Notes under the pieces: generated by a model
Databases searched by the model: none
What the model saw: the letters and a program-made list of their open reading frames with translations, nothing else
What the model was told of the DNA's origin: nothing
Assembly: GCA_951394405.1 (NCBI GenBank)
Contig: OX596338.1
Coordinates: 3,286,001-3,350,000 of the forward strand
Origin: Coprinellus micaceus
Taxonomy: Eukaryota > Basidiomycota > Agaricomycetes > Agaricales > Psathyrellaceae
Length of the DNA: 64,000 nt
Direction of reading: 5' to 3'
Translations under genes and position numbers: made by a program
In this document: piece after piece, positions 9,929 through 24,449 of the stretch
How positions within the stretch are numbered: position 1 is the stretch's first letter
Layout: every line of letters begins with the position of its first letter

Positions 9929-12063
9929 GTGAACTAAATATAACGGAAGGACTAACGACTCCACGATGACATTGACACCCACCCTCTTCTGACTGACTTC
10001 TGACGACTCCTCCGAATGCCTTCTTTATCTTGTTGCTATAATTGACAAACTCTTCGGACTTTTCGTGCGCTCCACCTTTGTATCATAGCCCTCCCCCCTT
10101 TACCTTCACCTTCACCTTCTTCCCTCCCCACCCACCACCCACCTTCCCTCTCTTCATCAACGATCTCCACACTCCCCGAGCCTCGTTGGAATGATATCAC
10201 CAATTATATCACCACCACCCGTATTCCAATTGTATACCTAGCAACCTACTGTACGGAGCCTTATGTTTATTAATACCCCTTCTTCCTCCCTTCCTCTCTA
10301 TTCAAATCTCACAAGACTCAAATTACTTACTTCTGGCCAGGCCCTCACTTCATCTAACCCAGCTTCCTGGCCCCTTCATTTCATTTCAACTCAGACCTCA
10401 GACTTCCTTTTCGATTCGAGGTGGAAGGTGAAGGTCCGAGCCACCCTTGACAACGGTATTGTAACCAACGCCTTCTCGTACTCTCTCACACATTCCAGTT
10501 CTTCGACTGGGCCCGTCCTGGGCCCTCAAGGCCTCATATATCATACCCAAGTACTTATGCTCCGGCGAACGAGGGCGCTCCTAGGGCGTCCCAGTACTAG
10601 CAACCGCGTCAGGTGCTCCTACTAGTAGCCCCCTCTCCACTCCAGCTCCAGCACCCCCTAAAAACCCAAGTATGTACACTAATATTACATACATACATAC
10701 CGACCCCGAACCTCGTTCAATGCCATACAAAGCTAGCTCTCGCTCGTACTAGATCTGCGGTGGGGGTCTTGTGGTCGGGTCACCTGGGCGCTTAAGCTTA
10801 TCGATCTCGGGAGTACGGGTTCTCGGGCGTCTTCGCGGTTTCATTCGATGGGGCTCTCGAGCGGAGGGGTACTTACTGCCGAAGCTCAGGTATGTGTATA
10901 AGGGCATGTAAGAGGATGTAAGAGGATGGTTAACCCCATCGAAACATATACGACCCGGTATCTGCTTCTAGGTTACTCGTCCGAGCCGTTCTTCGAACCT
11001 TACGCTTCCCCTGCTCCGTTGAGAGTCGTGATTGTCCAGTGCTCACGCGCGCTGTTGTCGAGTCGGCCGTGCCCATCATCGTAGAGCCTTTCTTATGAGA
11101 AGCCGGACCGTCAAAGTTCAGGGTACCCAAAGACTGAGAGAAAGAAGCCTCCTGAGTGAGTCGTTACTTACCAAATGGCAAGCGCTAGCGGCGTCGATTT
11201 ACTCCCCTCTTACGGCTGGGCTTTCGTTATCCCCCGTCCTACGCCAGGCGCTACACGACGAGTCACTAGCCACTCCCCCTCCTCAATCCCAGAAAAGGTG
11301 TCACTGACAGGGAAGTGCACCCAGGCAGCGCTACACGGCGCTTCGGTGGATCAAGCAATCCGACACCGTGATAGAGCACGATAGCACCATATAACGAAAC
11401 AATAAAAGCTGCCGGGCACTCTCCTCGTCAACTTGGAGGAAGTAGTCATCGTGAGTGTTCGGACGTTAGCAACGGAACGAACGATAAGGCGAAGAGAATG
11501 CAGACGACGTCCGTCGGAATCAGAACGGAAGCTGAGTTGCGTTTGGGGGCTCCTGAGGTCTACCTCTACGTCTTCGACACCCTTCATTCTTTTGTCCCCA
11601 GCGTCCGTCTCCCGGGGCTAAGGCTCTATCATAGCGCCTTCGCAATATCCCAGAACACCTTGACGATCCTCACAACTCAGGCACATTAGTCGAAGCAGCA
11701 GCGGAAGGGTGGTAGGAATAAGGATATGCGACATCCTTTTTTGATTGGTGATAAGGCGAAGGCACATAACGGGCCCGGGGATCTGGTCAAAAGAACCAAG
11801 CTGCCAACGACGAGCATCGGAGTAACTGTGAGTCTGTGATGAGGGTGATAGCAGACAGTGCGCGATAGATGTAGGTGTAGGTTGAGAGATGTCCGATGGG
11901 TGTGGGTGGTGTGGGAGTGGAAGTGAAACCCGACACATCGTCAGAGTGCTTCAGAAAGACAGATGGACGGATGGATGGATGAATGAACGGATAACTCGGA
12001 CTTCGACACACGTAGAGAATCAAAACAGACTGCAAAATCGGTTGGAGGGGAAGCGTCCGGAAT
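9929..12063. other. Gene-free stretch, 2.1 kb, between convergent genes
   Basis: This is the longest stretch here without a recognisable gene, between the PalI-like gene and the 3' end of NOP2. The short open frames in it (for example 10263-10625) have no family resemblance, no convincing intron structure and mixed composition. Minor direct repeats occur (a decamer ATGTAAGAGG twice near 10905-10926; GCGCTACACG near 11248 and 11331), plus a short ATAC run near 10690 and a GGAT run near 11960. No tRNA-like B box with a stem was found. It may hold long 3' UTRs or a non-coding transcript. Confidence 0.4.
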
Positions 12064-14462
12064 TTATGCTTCCGCCGCAACCTCCGTCGAGGCGGTATCT
12101 GGTGCGTCGGAGGAAGGTGCTTTTTTGCTGGAATCCTTCTTGGCACCACCTGCTAGGGGAGGTCGGATACCCTTGGCCCGCATTCTCCGGCGCTTACCAT
12201 CTAAGTAGAGGGGAGGTCGGCATCAGGAACACGACTCCGTGACATGAGAAAAGAACAGAACGCACCTTCGATGTACTTCTTATCCTCACTCTCATCGAAT
12301 CCAGTAACCTCCGAGTTGGTCGTGGCACCCGTCTTCTCCAGCGTAAAGTCCATAGGCATCGGGACGTCCTCGTCCTCCCCATCCTTCGCCTTAACCTTAC
12401 TCTTCCTCTCCACCTTGAACTTGGCGACAAAGAACCCATCCATATTGTGCACATGGGGGTAAAACCTCCTCGTGAGATTGACGCTGGGGTGGAACGTCTT
12501 TCCCCTGTACTGCGTGAAGCCCTCACGGCCGAACGAGAGCCCGGTGTCCACGAGCTTGATGTTAGGCCGCTTCTTGAGCGCGTAGTCGACGACGCCTTCG
12601 TTCTCCTCGACCGTCACGGAACATGTTGAGTAGACGAAGAAGCCGCCGGTCTTGGAGTCTGGGTTGATACTGTCGATGGCGCAGAGGATGAGTTGTTTTT
12701 GGAGGTGAGAGAGGAGGGTGAAGTCGCGGTCGGACTGGGGATGTGAGGTCAGTCGACGGGCACGAGGAAGAAGAGCGTGTATCTCACTTTGTTAATCTTG
12801 ACACTGGAATCTTTGCTAATGACACCAGTACCGCTGCAAGGCGCGTCGAGGAGTACACGGTCGAAACCACCCATAACCTTGGGGAATTCACGACCGTCAT
12901 ATGAGCACACGACAACGTTCTTGCAACCGAGACGATGGACGTTGGCAGTCAAACTCTTCGTCCTCGCCTTGTTAGCATCGTTCGCGAAGATAACACCGGT
13001 GTTCTGCATCAGCGCAGCCATATGTGTGGTCTTTCCACCAGGGGCGGAAGCCATATCGAGCACACGCTCATTCGGTTGGGGGGAGAGGGCGATGACAGGG
13101 AGGAAGGAGGAGGCGGCTTGGAGCATGTAGTGTCCTGCAAGATATTCGGGAGTAGCACCGATGGGTACGCTACTCTCGAACACCTGCAGGCCGACATTGG
13201 TCCACTTGCCAATGGGCTCGAGGTTGACGCCGCGGTTGATGAGGATCTGGGCGAGGTCGCGTCTTCTCGTGCGGAGGGTGTTGGTGCGGATGGTGACGGG
13301 ACGGGAAACCTCGTTGGCCTCGAAGAACTCAATTGCCTCTTCAACGGGGAAGAGGTAGAAGAGCTTCTCGGAGAGGTAGTCGTTATAGCCGTAATAGTTG
13401 CCGATGTCTGAAATGAGTGTCTCGATGTACTCAGACCGTGACCTAGAGAATGTATTAGACTTTCTCGTTTTTAGGGTAACTTGAGGTGAACATGCCTTCC
13501 AGGTTCAGCCCTCTTCTTGAACTTGCCAAGCACCCGTACGCACTCCCGTAACCTACGCTGGACAATATGCAGGTCAGGTCCACCAGAAGCCTTCTCCTGC
13601 TCGCGCTCCTCAGCTGTCGGGAGATGGAACTCATCCTCCTCCTCGTCTCCTTCCATACCCTCCCCTTCATCAGAATCCACATCCATTTCACCCTCTCCAG
13701 GTTCAGCAGCTGCACGGATCTCAGCAGCATCCAACTCGGCCTCGGCGGCGGCTGCAACGTCCAATGCCTTGGACTTGGCCTCCATGTTGTCCATGGTAAT
13801 GCGTTCGTCGTCTTCATCGTCCTCCGATGAATTGTCGCTGTCGTCAGAACCGGTGGGGATGATTTTCGCTGGTCGCTCGGCTTGTTTTGATTTCTTAGAC
13901 TTGCCCTTGGGCCGGGGTGCTTCCTCTTCGTCGTCAGAAAACACTAGCTCTTCGGCAGGGCCCCGGATAACCTCATCACTAGTGACCAGCGTAAGGAGAG
14001 ATTAAAAGAGAATCGAACAGCACGTACTCATGTCCAAACTCATCGTCGAGTTCCTTCAGGTCGCCAATGAAGGCGTCCTCATCGCTGTCATTAAACAGTT
14101 CACTGTATCAGAGTTTCAGCACCCCAACCCACTGATACCCGCACTGATGCTCACTTGGCCTTGTCCTCCAACTCAACCCCATCCTCAACGTCCTCCCACC
14201 CATCATCCGACCCTGCAGCCTTCGCCTTCTTCCCCTTCGACACGGTCTTCGTCGACTTTTTCTCCACCTTCTTTACCGGCTTCTTCTCCTTCTTCGATGA
14301 CGAGTCCTTCACTTTCTTCGCCGGCCTCTCACTCCTCGCAGGACGAGCATCGTCCTCGTCCTCATCGCTTGCTTTCCGTTTCCCAAGCTTCTTGCCTGAG
14401 ATCAAGGCGTCGAGTTCGCGCACATCGGGCGCTCCTTGCTTTTGCTTCGCTCTGCGGCCCAT
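12064..14462 (-). CDS. NOP2: Nop2-type 25S rRNA (cytosine-C5) methyltransferase
   Basis: This nucleolar enzyme methylates a cytosine of large-subunit rRNA and is needed for 60S ribosome assembly. The start MGRRAKQKQ at 14462 is family-typical; an upstream in-frame Met at 14504 is less likely. The N-terminal third is Lys/Ser/Asp/Glu-rich with nuclear-type basic runs ([25 protein letters not shown]). The Nop2/Sun core carries SYIPV-like and SAM-binding [12 protein letters not shown], motif [10 protein letters not shown] and motif VI YSTCSV, giving the two Cys used for catalysis and release. It ends [23 protein letters not shown] in a last exon reached through an intron ending at 12206. About 690 residues in several exons, normal for fungal Nop2. 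Confidence 0.95.
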
Positions 14463-14836
14463 TAGAGATAGAGTAAAGGAATGTAGGGGTGAGGATGTAA
14501 CCAAAAGGTATTCAGACGCCTATTGACTTTGCTGAATTATTGAATCAAAAAATTCGATCACATGTTTGGTTTTGATTGGTTTGGCCCATTCAAAGTCCGC
14601 CCTGAGCGCTTAAAGAGCGGGCGAAGTGCCATGGAGCCATCTGCAGGGACTCACGACGTTGCGGAAAATACCAGAGTTGCCCCAGTTTCGCCCCTATGTC
14701 GACCCTTGCAGTCGGTCAGCGTTTTGCTATGCTAGAAGCCTGTGTGGGGAACTTGGAAGGAGGCTGAACAGCGCCAATTACTAATATACACTAAGATACA
14801 AAGCCCAAGTATCAACTGAAGCACCCATCTATAGCC
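14463..14836. other. Intergenic, 374 bp, no gene seen
   Basis: It lies between the NOP2 start and the MFS gene stop, both on the minus strand. It should contain the NOP2 promoter; an AT-rich patch lies at 14525-14580. No other feature was recognised. Confidence 0.4.
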
Positions 14837-16466
14837 CTAGAGCCTGTCCTTCAACCTCCTCCACAACTCCAAACTAATCCCCAACGCCACAACGCTCGTC
14901 CCGAGCGCAAGGGTAAACGTTGCCTGCCAACACTCACGTCCCTGACACACACCCACCCCTCCTGCATGCGCTTCCGATACGAAGGCGTACACGTACGAGA
15001 AGAGAGGATTGCCGATGAAAGGTGCGTACATCATGATACCAAAGTTGCGTCCGAGGTTAGGCAGGCCCCAGATCGACGAGATGATGCTCGGGAGGACGGT
15101 GAATATCGCGCTGTACCCGATACCCGTTCCGATGCTGAGGGTCCAGACATCGGCTCGAGTAAAGACTCGAATATTCGTCCACAGGAATGTCGCCGCCAGC
15201 GTCAGCGAAGACAAAGAAAGGAACGCCATCCGCGTAATACGGTGCTTCCTGGGGAAGGTACGGGCGCCGCATGGGAGGTGCGAAGCGATGGGCGAGATAA
15301 AGTCCGCTACGATGCCCACGGACAACCGCGAGACAGTGTTGGCGAACGAGAGGAGCTTCACTTGGTGAGCAGTATCCGCTTGGGCGCCGCCGGTTGCGGT
15401 TCGCTCGATAGCGGAGGATGGCAGAGAGAGGACGATGGTGCCGATATTAGATATGATCATCTCGGCCTAGGATGCACCGGTGAGTGGGGAAAGGGTCCAG
15501 GGAGAGACATCGGACTTACTGCGCCGAGGGTGAATACACAGTATACAGCGATAAGCCAGAAATCGCATTGCCGGAGGAGGTTGAGCACGCTGGTTTCTCC
15601 GGGAAGGGAAACAGGTTTCCGACGATCCGGCAGCAGGGACGTCGTTTCGTCGGCTTGGTCGTCCCCTTGGGGAGATGACTCGACCACGGGGGCGTCTGCA
15701 TCGACGCGAAGAGTAATCGCACCAAGAAGGTACGTGAGTCCCAGGAATACGGATAGGAAAGCCGTGAAGTGGGTAACGTTCAAGGATCCGGAGATGGGGT
15801 CCGTGAACCAGGTGGACGCGATGACGGAGAGGAACAGTGGGGAGAGACCGAAGAGAGCCATGCTTCCCCCTGAAGCAATGCCACTCTGGTTGGGAAAGAA
15901 TCTAGATGCAGCAAATAGAGATGAAAAGTATCTGAAGACCCAATTGAGTTAGTTCGGGAAGTCGCTGGAGAGATAGGTAGATAACACTTACCCGACGACG
16001 GTTCCAACACCAGCAAGGAAGAAGCAGAAAGTTAGGTTGCGGAAGATAGATAGAGATTCTGATGTTGAGGGCGTATCGGGGTACCAGGCGGTCGTTGCAG
16101 CGAATCCTCCATACGCGGCAGTGAAGAGGCCAGCACAGATTAGAGAGCAGAGGCCGGGTCCATGGGTATCGATGACCTTGCCAACAAGCGAGGCGACAGT
16201 GTACTGGCTCATCATGCCTCTGTAAACCAATTCAGCAAGGAGCTAGGAACAGGAAGCAGACCTTACGCTAGCGCAATCGTCGTCAGCTGCGGTTGGGTGA
16301 GTCGCAGGTGTTCAGACAACACGGGCGACATGAGAGGAAATGTGAATATTCCTCCAGCACATATCCTATAAAAAGAGATCGGAGCTAGGGCAAGACATGG
16401 ATACGAGCGGGCTCACGCGTTCAGAGCTATTGAACAGCATCGCAGCACGTTTCGAGTAGCGCCCAT
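14837..16466 (-). CDS. Mch1-like major facilitator transporter
   Basis: This is a multi-spanning MFS protein resembling yeast Mch1, a monocarboxylate-permease homologue with nodulin-like features whose substrate is unsettled. Starting MGATRNVLRCCSIALNA at 16466, it has a first half with GLCSLICAGLFTAAYGG and the family-typical block YFSSLFAASRFFPNQSGIAS followed by GSMALFGLSPLFLSVIA. A central cytosolic loop contains DETTSLLPDRRKP, and a second half of about six helices includes NTVSRLSVGIVADFI and GTGIGYSAIFTVLPSIISSI. Predicted length is about 480 residues. The tail is short (LELWRRLKDRL). It is transcribed away from ARG4 from a shared 290-bp spacer. The subfamily call is by resemblance; the substrate is unknown. 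Confidence 0.86.
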
Positions 16467-16756
16467 GGTTGGACCAAATAGGCTGGCAGGAAAGGAGGAA
16501 AGGGGGGCTCTAGGAGGCCCGAAGGCTCTATATGCGGATTCTAATCCGTACGTATGGCCACTTTCGAGTCGTACCCTGAGTCGCGGGTGCTGGCAGTCTT
16601 GAAGGTGGATGTCGTAAAGAGACCTGCAACACGAACCCTGTCCCACAATTAGGGGCCGTCATCATGATGCCTCTTAAAAGTGCCGGCGACGATGTGCGAA
16701 TTGAAGATCAAATCTCCTCCAGAGTCATATTTGTGTCTCGCGTCTCGATATTCAAA
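16467..16756. promoter_or_regulatory. Divergent promoter, MFS transporter / ARG4
   Basis: The two start codons are 290 bp apart and point away from each other. An in-frame upstream Met for ARG4 exists at 16664 but would add a tail not found in the family. No TATA box or known Gcn4-type TGACTC site was noticed. Confidence 0.4.
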
Positions 16757-18426
<1,670 letters not shown>

Positions 18427-18685
18427 AACTTCTTGTAAAGCGTAGACAGAAAAAATAGCGTAAATTCGAGTTCGTTTGAAGGGAGCGCAGCGCACCGCCA
18501 CGCCGGGTATCTGGGAGACGACATGATATTTGCAGCTGCTTGGTGTTTTCACAGCCCACACTGGGGCCATTTCATAACACGCCCTGTCGCTGATCTCGAC
18601 TTGCTCTCCACCACCCCTCGCCGCTGCGCACCCCTCCGCCTCGCTCTACCATCTTTTCCATTAATCCCTACTTACCCGCTCAATA

Positions 18686-20083
18686 ATGGCGAGAGACCGT
18701 TTGGCCGCTATGAGGGTACGTGGGGTGCATGGGAAAAGCGGGGCCAGCAAATCTTACGATGCTCTTACTATAGGCCCAGCAGCAGGGCGGCGGTGTGAAC
18801 CAGGGCTAGTACGTGACATCTGTCCTTCTTAGAAGCTTAGCATTGGTATGCTTATGCTACGTTGACCCGCTATAGTAACTCCAACCCGACGCTGGCGTCA
18901 GGTGGAGGTGGATACAACCCGAGGGCCAACCCATACGCTCAACAAGACGGCCGGTCCTATGAGATGTCTGACGTAGCGAACAGCAGGCAGAACCTCGCCT
19001 CAGTCGCACCTGGAGGGGGCGACATGTCCTCATTTTACTCGGAGGTGCGCAGTGACTGCCGTTGTGTTGGCAGGGATCTTGGGGTACTGACAGGCGCCCT
19101 ACTCTACACTTTTAGATCACATCTTTGCAAGATTCTATCCGAGCGTTCAACGAGAATGTCGCGCGCATTGGAGACCTGCATTCGCGGTCGTTGAACAACA
19201 TGGATGATGCTGCTGCTACCAAGAACAATACGGACCTGGATGAGCTTGTGGAGGAGACTAGCGCGCTCAGCAGCACCTTGAAGCGAAGAATCAAGGCGTT
19301 GGAGGCACAGGGTGCCCCAGGCAGGGATGGGCAGGTTCGCAAGCAGCAGGTACGTCTGTGTGTATTGCTAGGGTGTGGTAGAGGTGTTGACGATCTTTCA
19401 ATTGTAGACCGCTGTTGTGAAACAAAAGTTCGTGGAGGCCATCCAAGGCTACCAGGGTGTCGAGCAGCAGTACCGTGTCAAGTACAAGCAGCGGATGGAA
19501 CGTCAGTTCAAGATTGTCAAGCCCGACGCGAGCCCAGAAGAGGTCAAGGCAGTGGTCAACGACGAGGGCAACGGCCAGATTTTCCAGCAGGCGCTCATGG
19601 ACTCTCGATTCACTTCCTCACGAGCAGCATATCGGGAAGTGCAGGAGCGTCACGAAGACATCAAGCGTATTGAGAGGACGCTCGCAGAACTGGCACAGCT
19701 GTTCAATGATGTGCGTGCTGTTCGCATCTGGCCGTGACACACAGAGGCTCATGCCCATTTGATATTATGCAGATGAGTATCCTGGTCGAGCAACAAGACG
19801 AAACCATCAACACCATCGAGCAACAGGCGTTCAATGTGCAGAAGGATACGGAAGCCGGGTACGTCGTGACCATATGTCTTACACACGACCAGCTTCTGAG
19901 TGTGATAATGGTTACAGGCTGCAATACACCGAGAAGGCGGTCGACTCGGCTAGGGCGGCTCGGAAAAAGCGATGGATTTGCTTCATCATCATCGTTGTTG
20001 TCATTATCGCAGTCGTCGGTGGTGTGGCGGGCAAAATCGCTGCCGACAACGCTGCGAAGAATAACAACAATAACAACAAATAG
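18686..20083 (+). CDS. SSO1: Sso1/2-type plasma-membrane syntaxin (t-SNARE)
   Basis: A Qa-SNARE that drives fusion of secretory vesicles with the plasma membrane. A small first exon MARDRLAAMR (18686 on) is followed by a Gly/Asn/Gln-rich N-terminus (ASGGGGYNPRANPYAQQ). Then comes the Habc bundle with ITSLQDSIRAFNENVARIG and KRRIKALEAQG, the region YRVKYKQRMERQFKIVKPD, which is highly typical of syntaxin-1 and Sso, and a SNARE helix containing MSILVEQQDETINTIEQQ, where the central Gln is the zero-layer candidate. A C-terminal anchor (WICFIIIVVVIIAVVGGV) and an Asn-rich tip end at 20083. About seven short introns, roughly 330 residues. The symbol is by family; one cannot tell Sso1 from Sso2. 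Confidence 0.94.
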
Positions 20084-20705
20084 GCTGAATGTGAGTGCAG
20101 ATCGGTGTCTCCGTAGCGATGTCGTTGGTCTGACCGATCTTGTTCCAGAAAGCGCGACTCCTTTCTCCCGCCTGCTCTGATTTATTGTTTGGGTCATTTT
20201 AATGGACACTTTCTCTATGGCTTAACGACGATACCACGATTCGCACTGGCAGATATACCGTTCGATCTTCTTACTGCATGTTACTTACTTTAATCGCCCC
20301 TTTCCAGTAATAAATGGCTGTTCTCAGCGACCGGTTGCTTGGTGTGGGATTGCGATAACGACCGTGGCGACGATGCCGTGGAATGCTCTGCGTTGTTTCC
20401 GAGGCTCCCAGGGCGTTGCTCGGAGAAACTGACAAAGACCGAAAATAATTTTCTGGGAGACAAGGGAGCGGGACAAAGTGTTGGTGGGAGTGAATGGACC
20501 GATGGAACTGAAGTGTTCCGGGTGGGTGGCGGTGCACGGGATCAGGCTGGCTTACGCGTCCATGAGCGGAGGGCATATAAAGCCGGTGGCTCTGACTCGC
20601 TCCTCTCTTGTCTCCCCGTCCCAGCTCTCCCTGGTCAACCGTCTCCCAAGCCTCCCTGCTCCCCCCTCAGAACAGCACACGCCTTATCTCTGATCTATAC
20701 ACACC
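20084..20705. other. Intergenic, 622 bp, with AN1 gene promoter
   Basis: A TATA box (TATAAAG) at 20576-20582 lies about 124 bp before the AN1-protein start, followed by a CT-rich stretch up to the ATG. The left part is presumably the syntaxin 3' UTR. No other gene was recognised. Confidence 0.5.
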
Positions 20706-21001
20706 ATGCCTGCTAAGAAGCGCTGCCAGTTCCACCGCGACACCGACTCCCACTGCTCCTCCGCGGCCCTGCGGATAGTCGGAGAGTGCCCCCATTGCCG
20801 GGCGTCGTTCTGTGGCTCGGTGAGTAGCTTGTGTTCTATGTTCCCCTTTCCGATGTCTTACCCAGCCCCTCATTGCAGCACCGGCTCCCTGAACACCATG
20901 AGTGCAGTAATCTCGAGGACTGCAGGCAGCAAGCATTCGAGCGGAACAAGAGCAAGCTGGAGAGCGAACGGACGGTTGCACCCAAGATTGCTGCGTCGTG
21001 A
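20706..21001 (+). CDS. Small AN1-type zinc-finger protein
   Basis: Two exons (20706-20819 and 20879-21001) give a 78-residue protein made almost entirely of one zinc finger. The signature CPHCRASFCGSHRLPEHHEC fits the AN1 second half: C-x2-C-x4-C-x2-H-x5-H-x-C. The first half (RCQFHRDTDSHC) supplies two more Cys, with spacing looser than in most AN1 domains. A charged helix follows (QQAFERNKSKLESERT). AN1 proteins often bind ubiquitin, p97/Cdc48 or the proteasome and respond to stress, but this one has no A20 or second domain, so the role is not shown. The intron sits between FCGS and HRLP. The TATA box upstream suggests regulated expression. Confidence 0.88.
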
Positions 21002-22174
21002 TTGCAGTGACCTCCCACTCCAACTCTCCCTCGCTGCGACTCAGCCACTCCCCTACCAACCCGACCTGCACACACGACCAACCCATATACTATCACATCA
21101 CTCCGTCGCAGCACCACGCATATGACATTTTCACGATTGGTGGCAAATTCACATTACCAGCCCCCACGCATAGTCGGGATCCTCCTCCTCCTGCTATTTA
21201 TCTATCCCCCTTTGTCTTTTCTCCCTGGGTTGTTTCACGACGGACATTTCATTTCATTCCCCCACTCCTCCTGTCTACCTTTAAGCGTTGTACTTTTGTA
21301 ATAGTCTACATGTCTTTGTTATAATTACGGTCGAGGTCGACCCGTTCCTGGAGAATGCCCAATGTCACTGTGGATGTTGTAACGAGTTGTGAACGCTGCT
21401 CAGTGCGACGGGAGGCCGTCCGTTCAGAAGCTACGAATGACCTCATGATCATGGACATCTGAATCTCGGGTAGGCACTCCGACTACTACGCTCAAGAGGC
21501 ATGCGAGTGCGAGACTGGGCTAGGCTGCACTCAAATCATCTCCTTAGCAAACGCCACAGAGCGCCTATTGTCCGTTAAGCTCGTAATCTGGAGGGTACTC
21601 GACAGGACTGGCCGTCCGAGCGAGCTCTAAAGCCGATCCCAAATTGAAGAGATCATCAGAGAATCAGTCTGCCGTGGGATCACGTTCGTTCCATATTACA
21701 CTTTGCGAGTCATTATAAATTCGAACAGATTCCTTTAGGGTATTTTCCCCTCTTAGAACCTCTTGTCTCTTCATCGATCTTCTCTCTAGATTACACTTGC
21801 CCATCCAGCACCAAGCGATAACAGGACGACCTGCGGGAACGTGGTCAGCGGCAGCAGCAGCATACCCCAGGTTGGTTCGCCCTTTCGTCTCCTGTGTATG
21901 GCCTGAAAGAGTTTCCTTCGCTGTTCCTTGCCTCTATATCACATGTAACGCGCGCCGCCGCCGCCCCTTTCCGAGGGTCGTAACTGCATCCCCCTGATAT
22001 TCTAGTCCACACCTCGACGTGCACGCGGTAGTGTGGGGTCGGGGGTATATTGGTGTACTTGGGATGCAGGCGATTACTACTACAACCACCACTTGATCCA
22101 TCCATCCATTCATCCACCCCTTCTCCTGCTACTCCTCCTTCACCACCGCGTCCTCGTCCAAAGCGCCCCTGACC
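21002..22174. other. Intergenic, 1.17 kb, no gene recognised
   Basis: It lies between the AN1 gene and aspartate aminotransferase. The short open frames in it have no family match by eye and are interrupted. A CATCC/ATCC run lies near 22098-22125 just before the aminotransferase start. The stretch should include the AN1 3' UTR and the next promoter. Confidence 0.4.
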
Positions 22175-23965
<1,791 letters not shown>

Positions 23966-24449
23966 GGTCATGCTGGGCCTGGACCCACGTGTGCGGTGAC
24001 GTCAGAGTGTGATGAGGAGCGATGAGTGTGGGGCTTTGCGGAGGAAGAGGCAGGGTGAAATTTTAGAAAGAGTGGCAATCGCAGGGGGAGGAAGGGCAGC
24101 GAAGAGTCGGGAATGACAGCAGAGAGCGCACGCCCGCATTTGTAGCAGTACACGCTTGTTTGGCACAGACGGAATCAGTAAATAGGCCATCATCAGCAGA
24201 GTGACGCATTAGGAAGTCGATAATAACCCTCATCTTCTGTTCTCTTCTTTTTTCTGGCGACACAGGCGTGTCCATCCACAAACTGCCGCTCCTCCAGCCG
24301 CAACATTCCGGCCCACACCCACAGCCGTGGCACAGACCAGCCAGCCTCCGCGCTGACCCCAGCCAGAGAGCCGCTTTCTGACCCCGCGCACACACACATC
24401 TCCACCCATCGAGCAGCGCTGGGGGGCTTCCGCGTCTTGCCCTCGGACC
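23966..24449. other. Intergenic, 484 bp, no gene seen
   Basis: It contains the 3' end of the aminotransferase transcript and the promoter of the HEAT-repeat gene. Nothing further was recognised. Confidence 0.4.

Noticed and set aside
10263..10625. 120-codon plus-strand frame in the gene-free stretch
   Set aside because: No family resemblance, mixed composition, no supporting introns or promoter.
14966..15952. Plus-strand open frame of 328 codons
   Set aside because: Antisense of the Mch1-like transporter; hydrophilic, no family resemblance.
16664..16756. Upstream in-frame start for argininosuccinate lyase, 31 extra codons
   Set aside because: The family starts close to the LWGGRF motif, which the Met at 16757 provides; the extension is not targeting-like.
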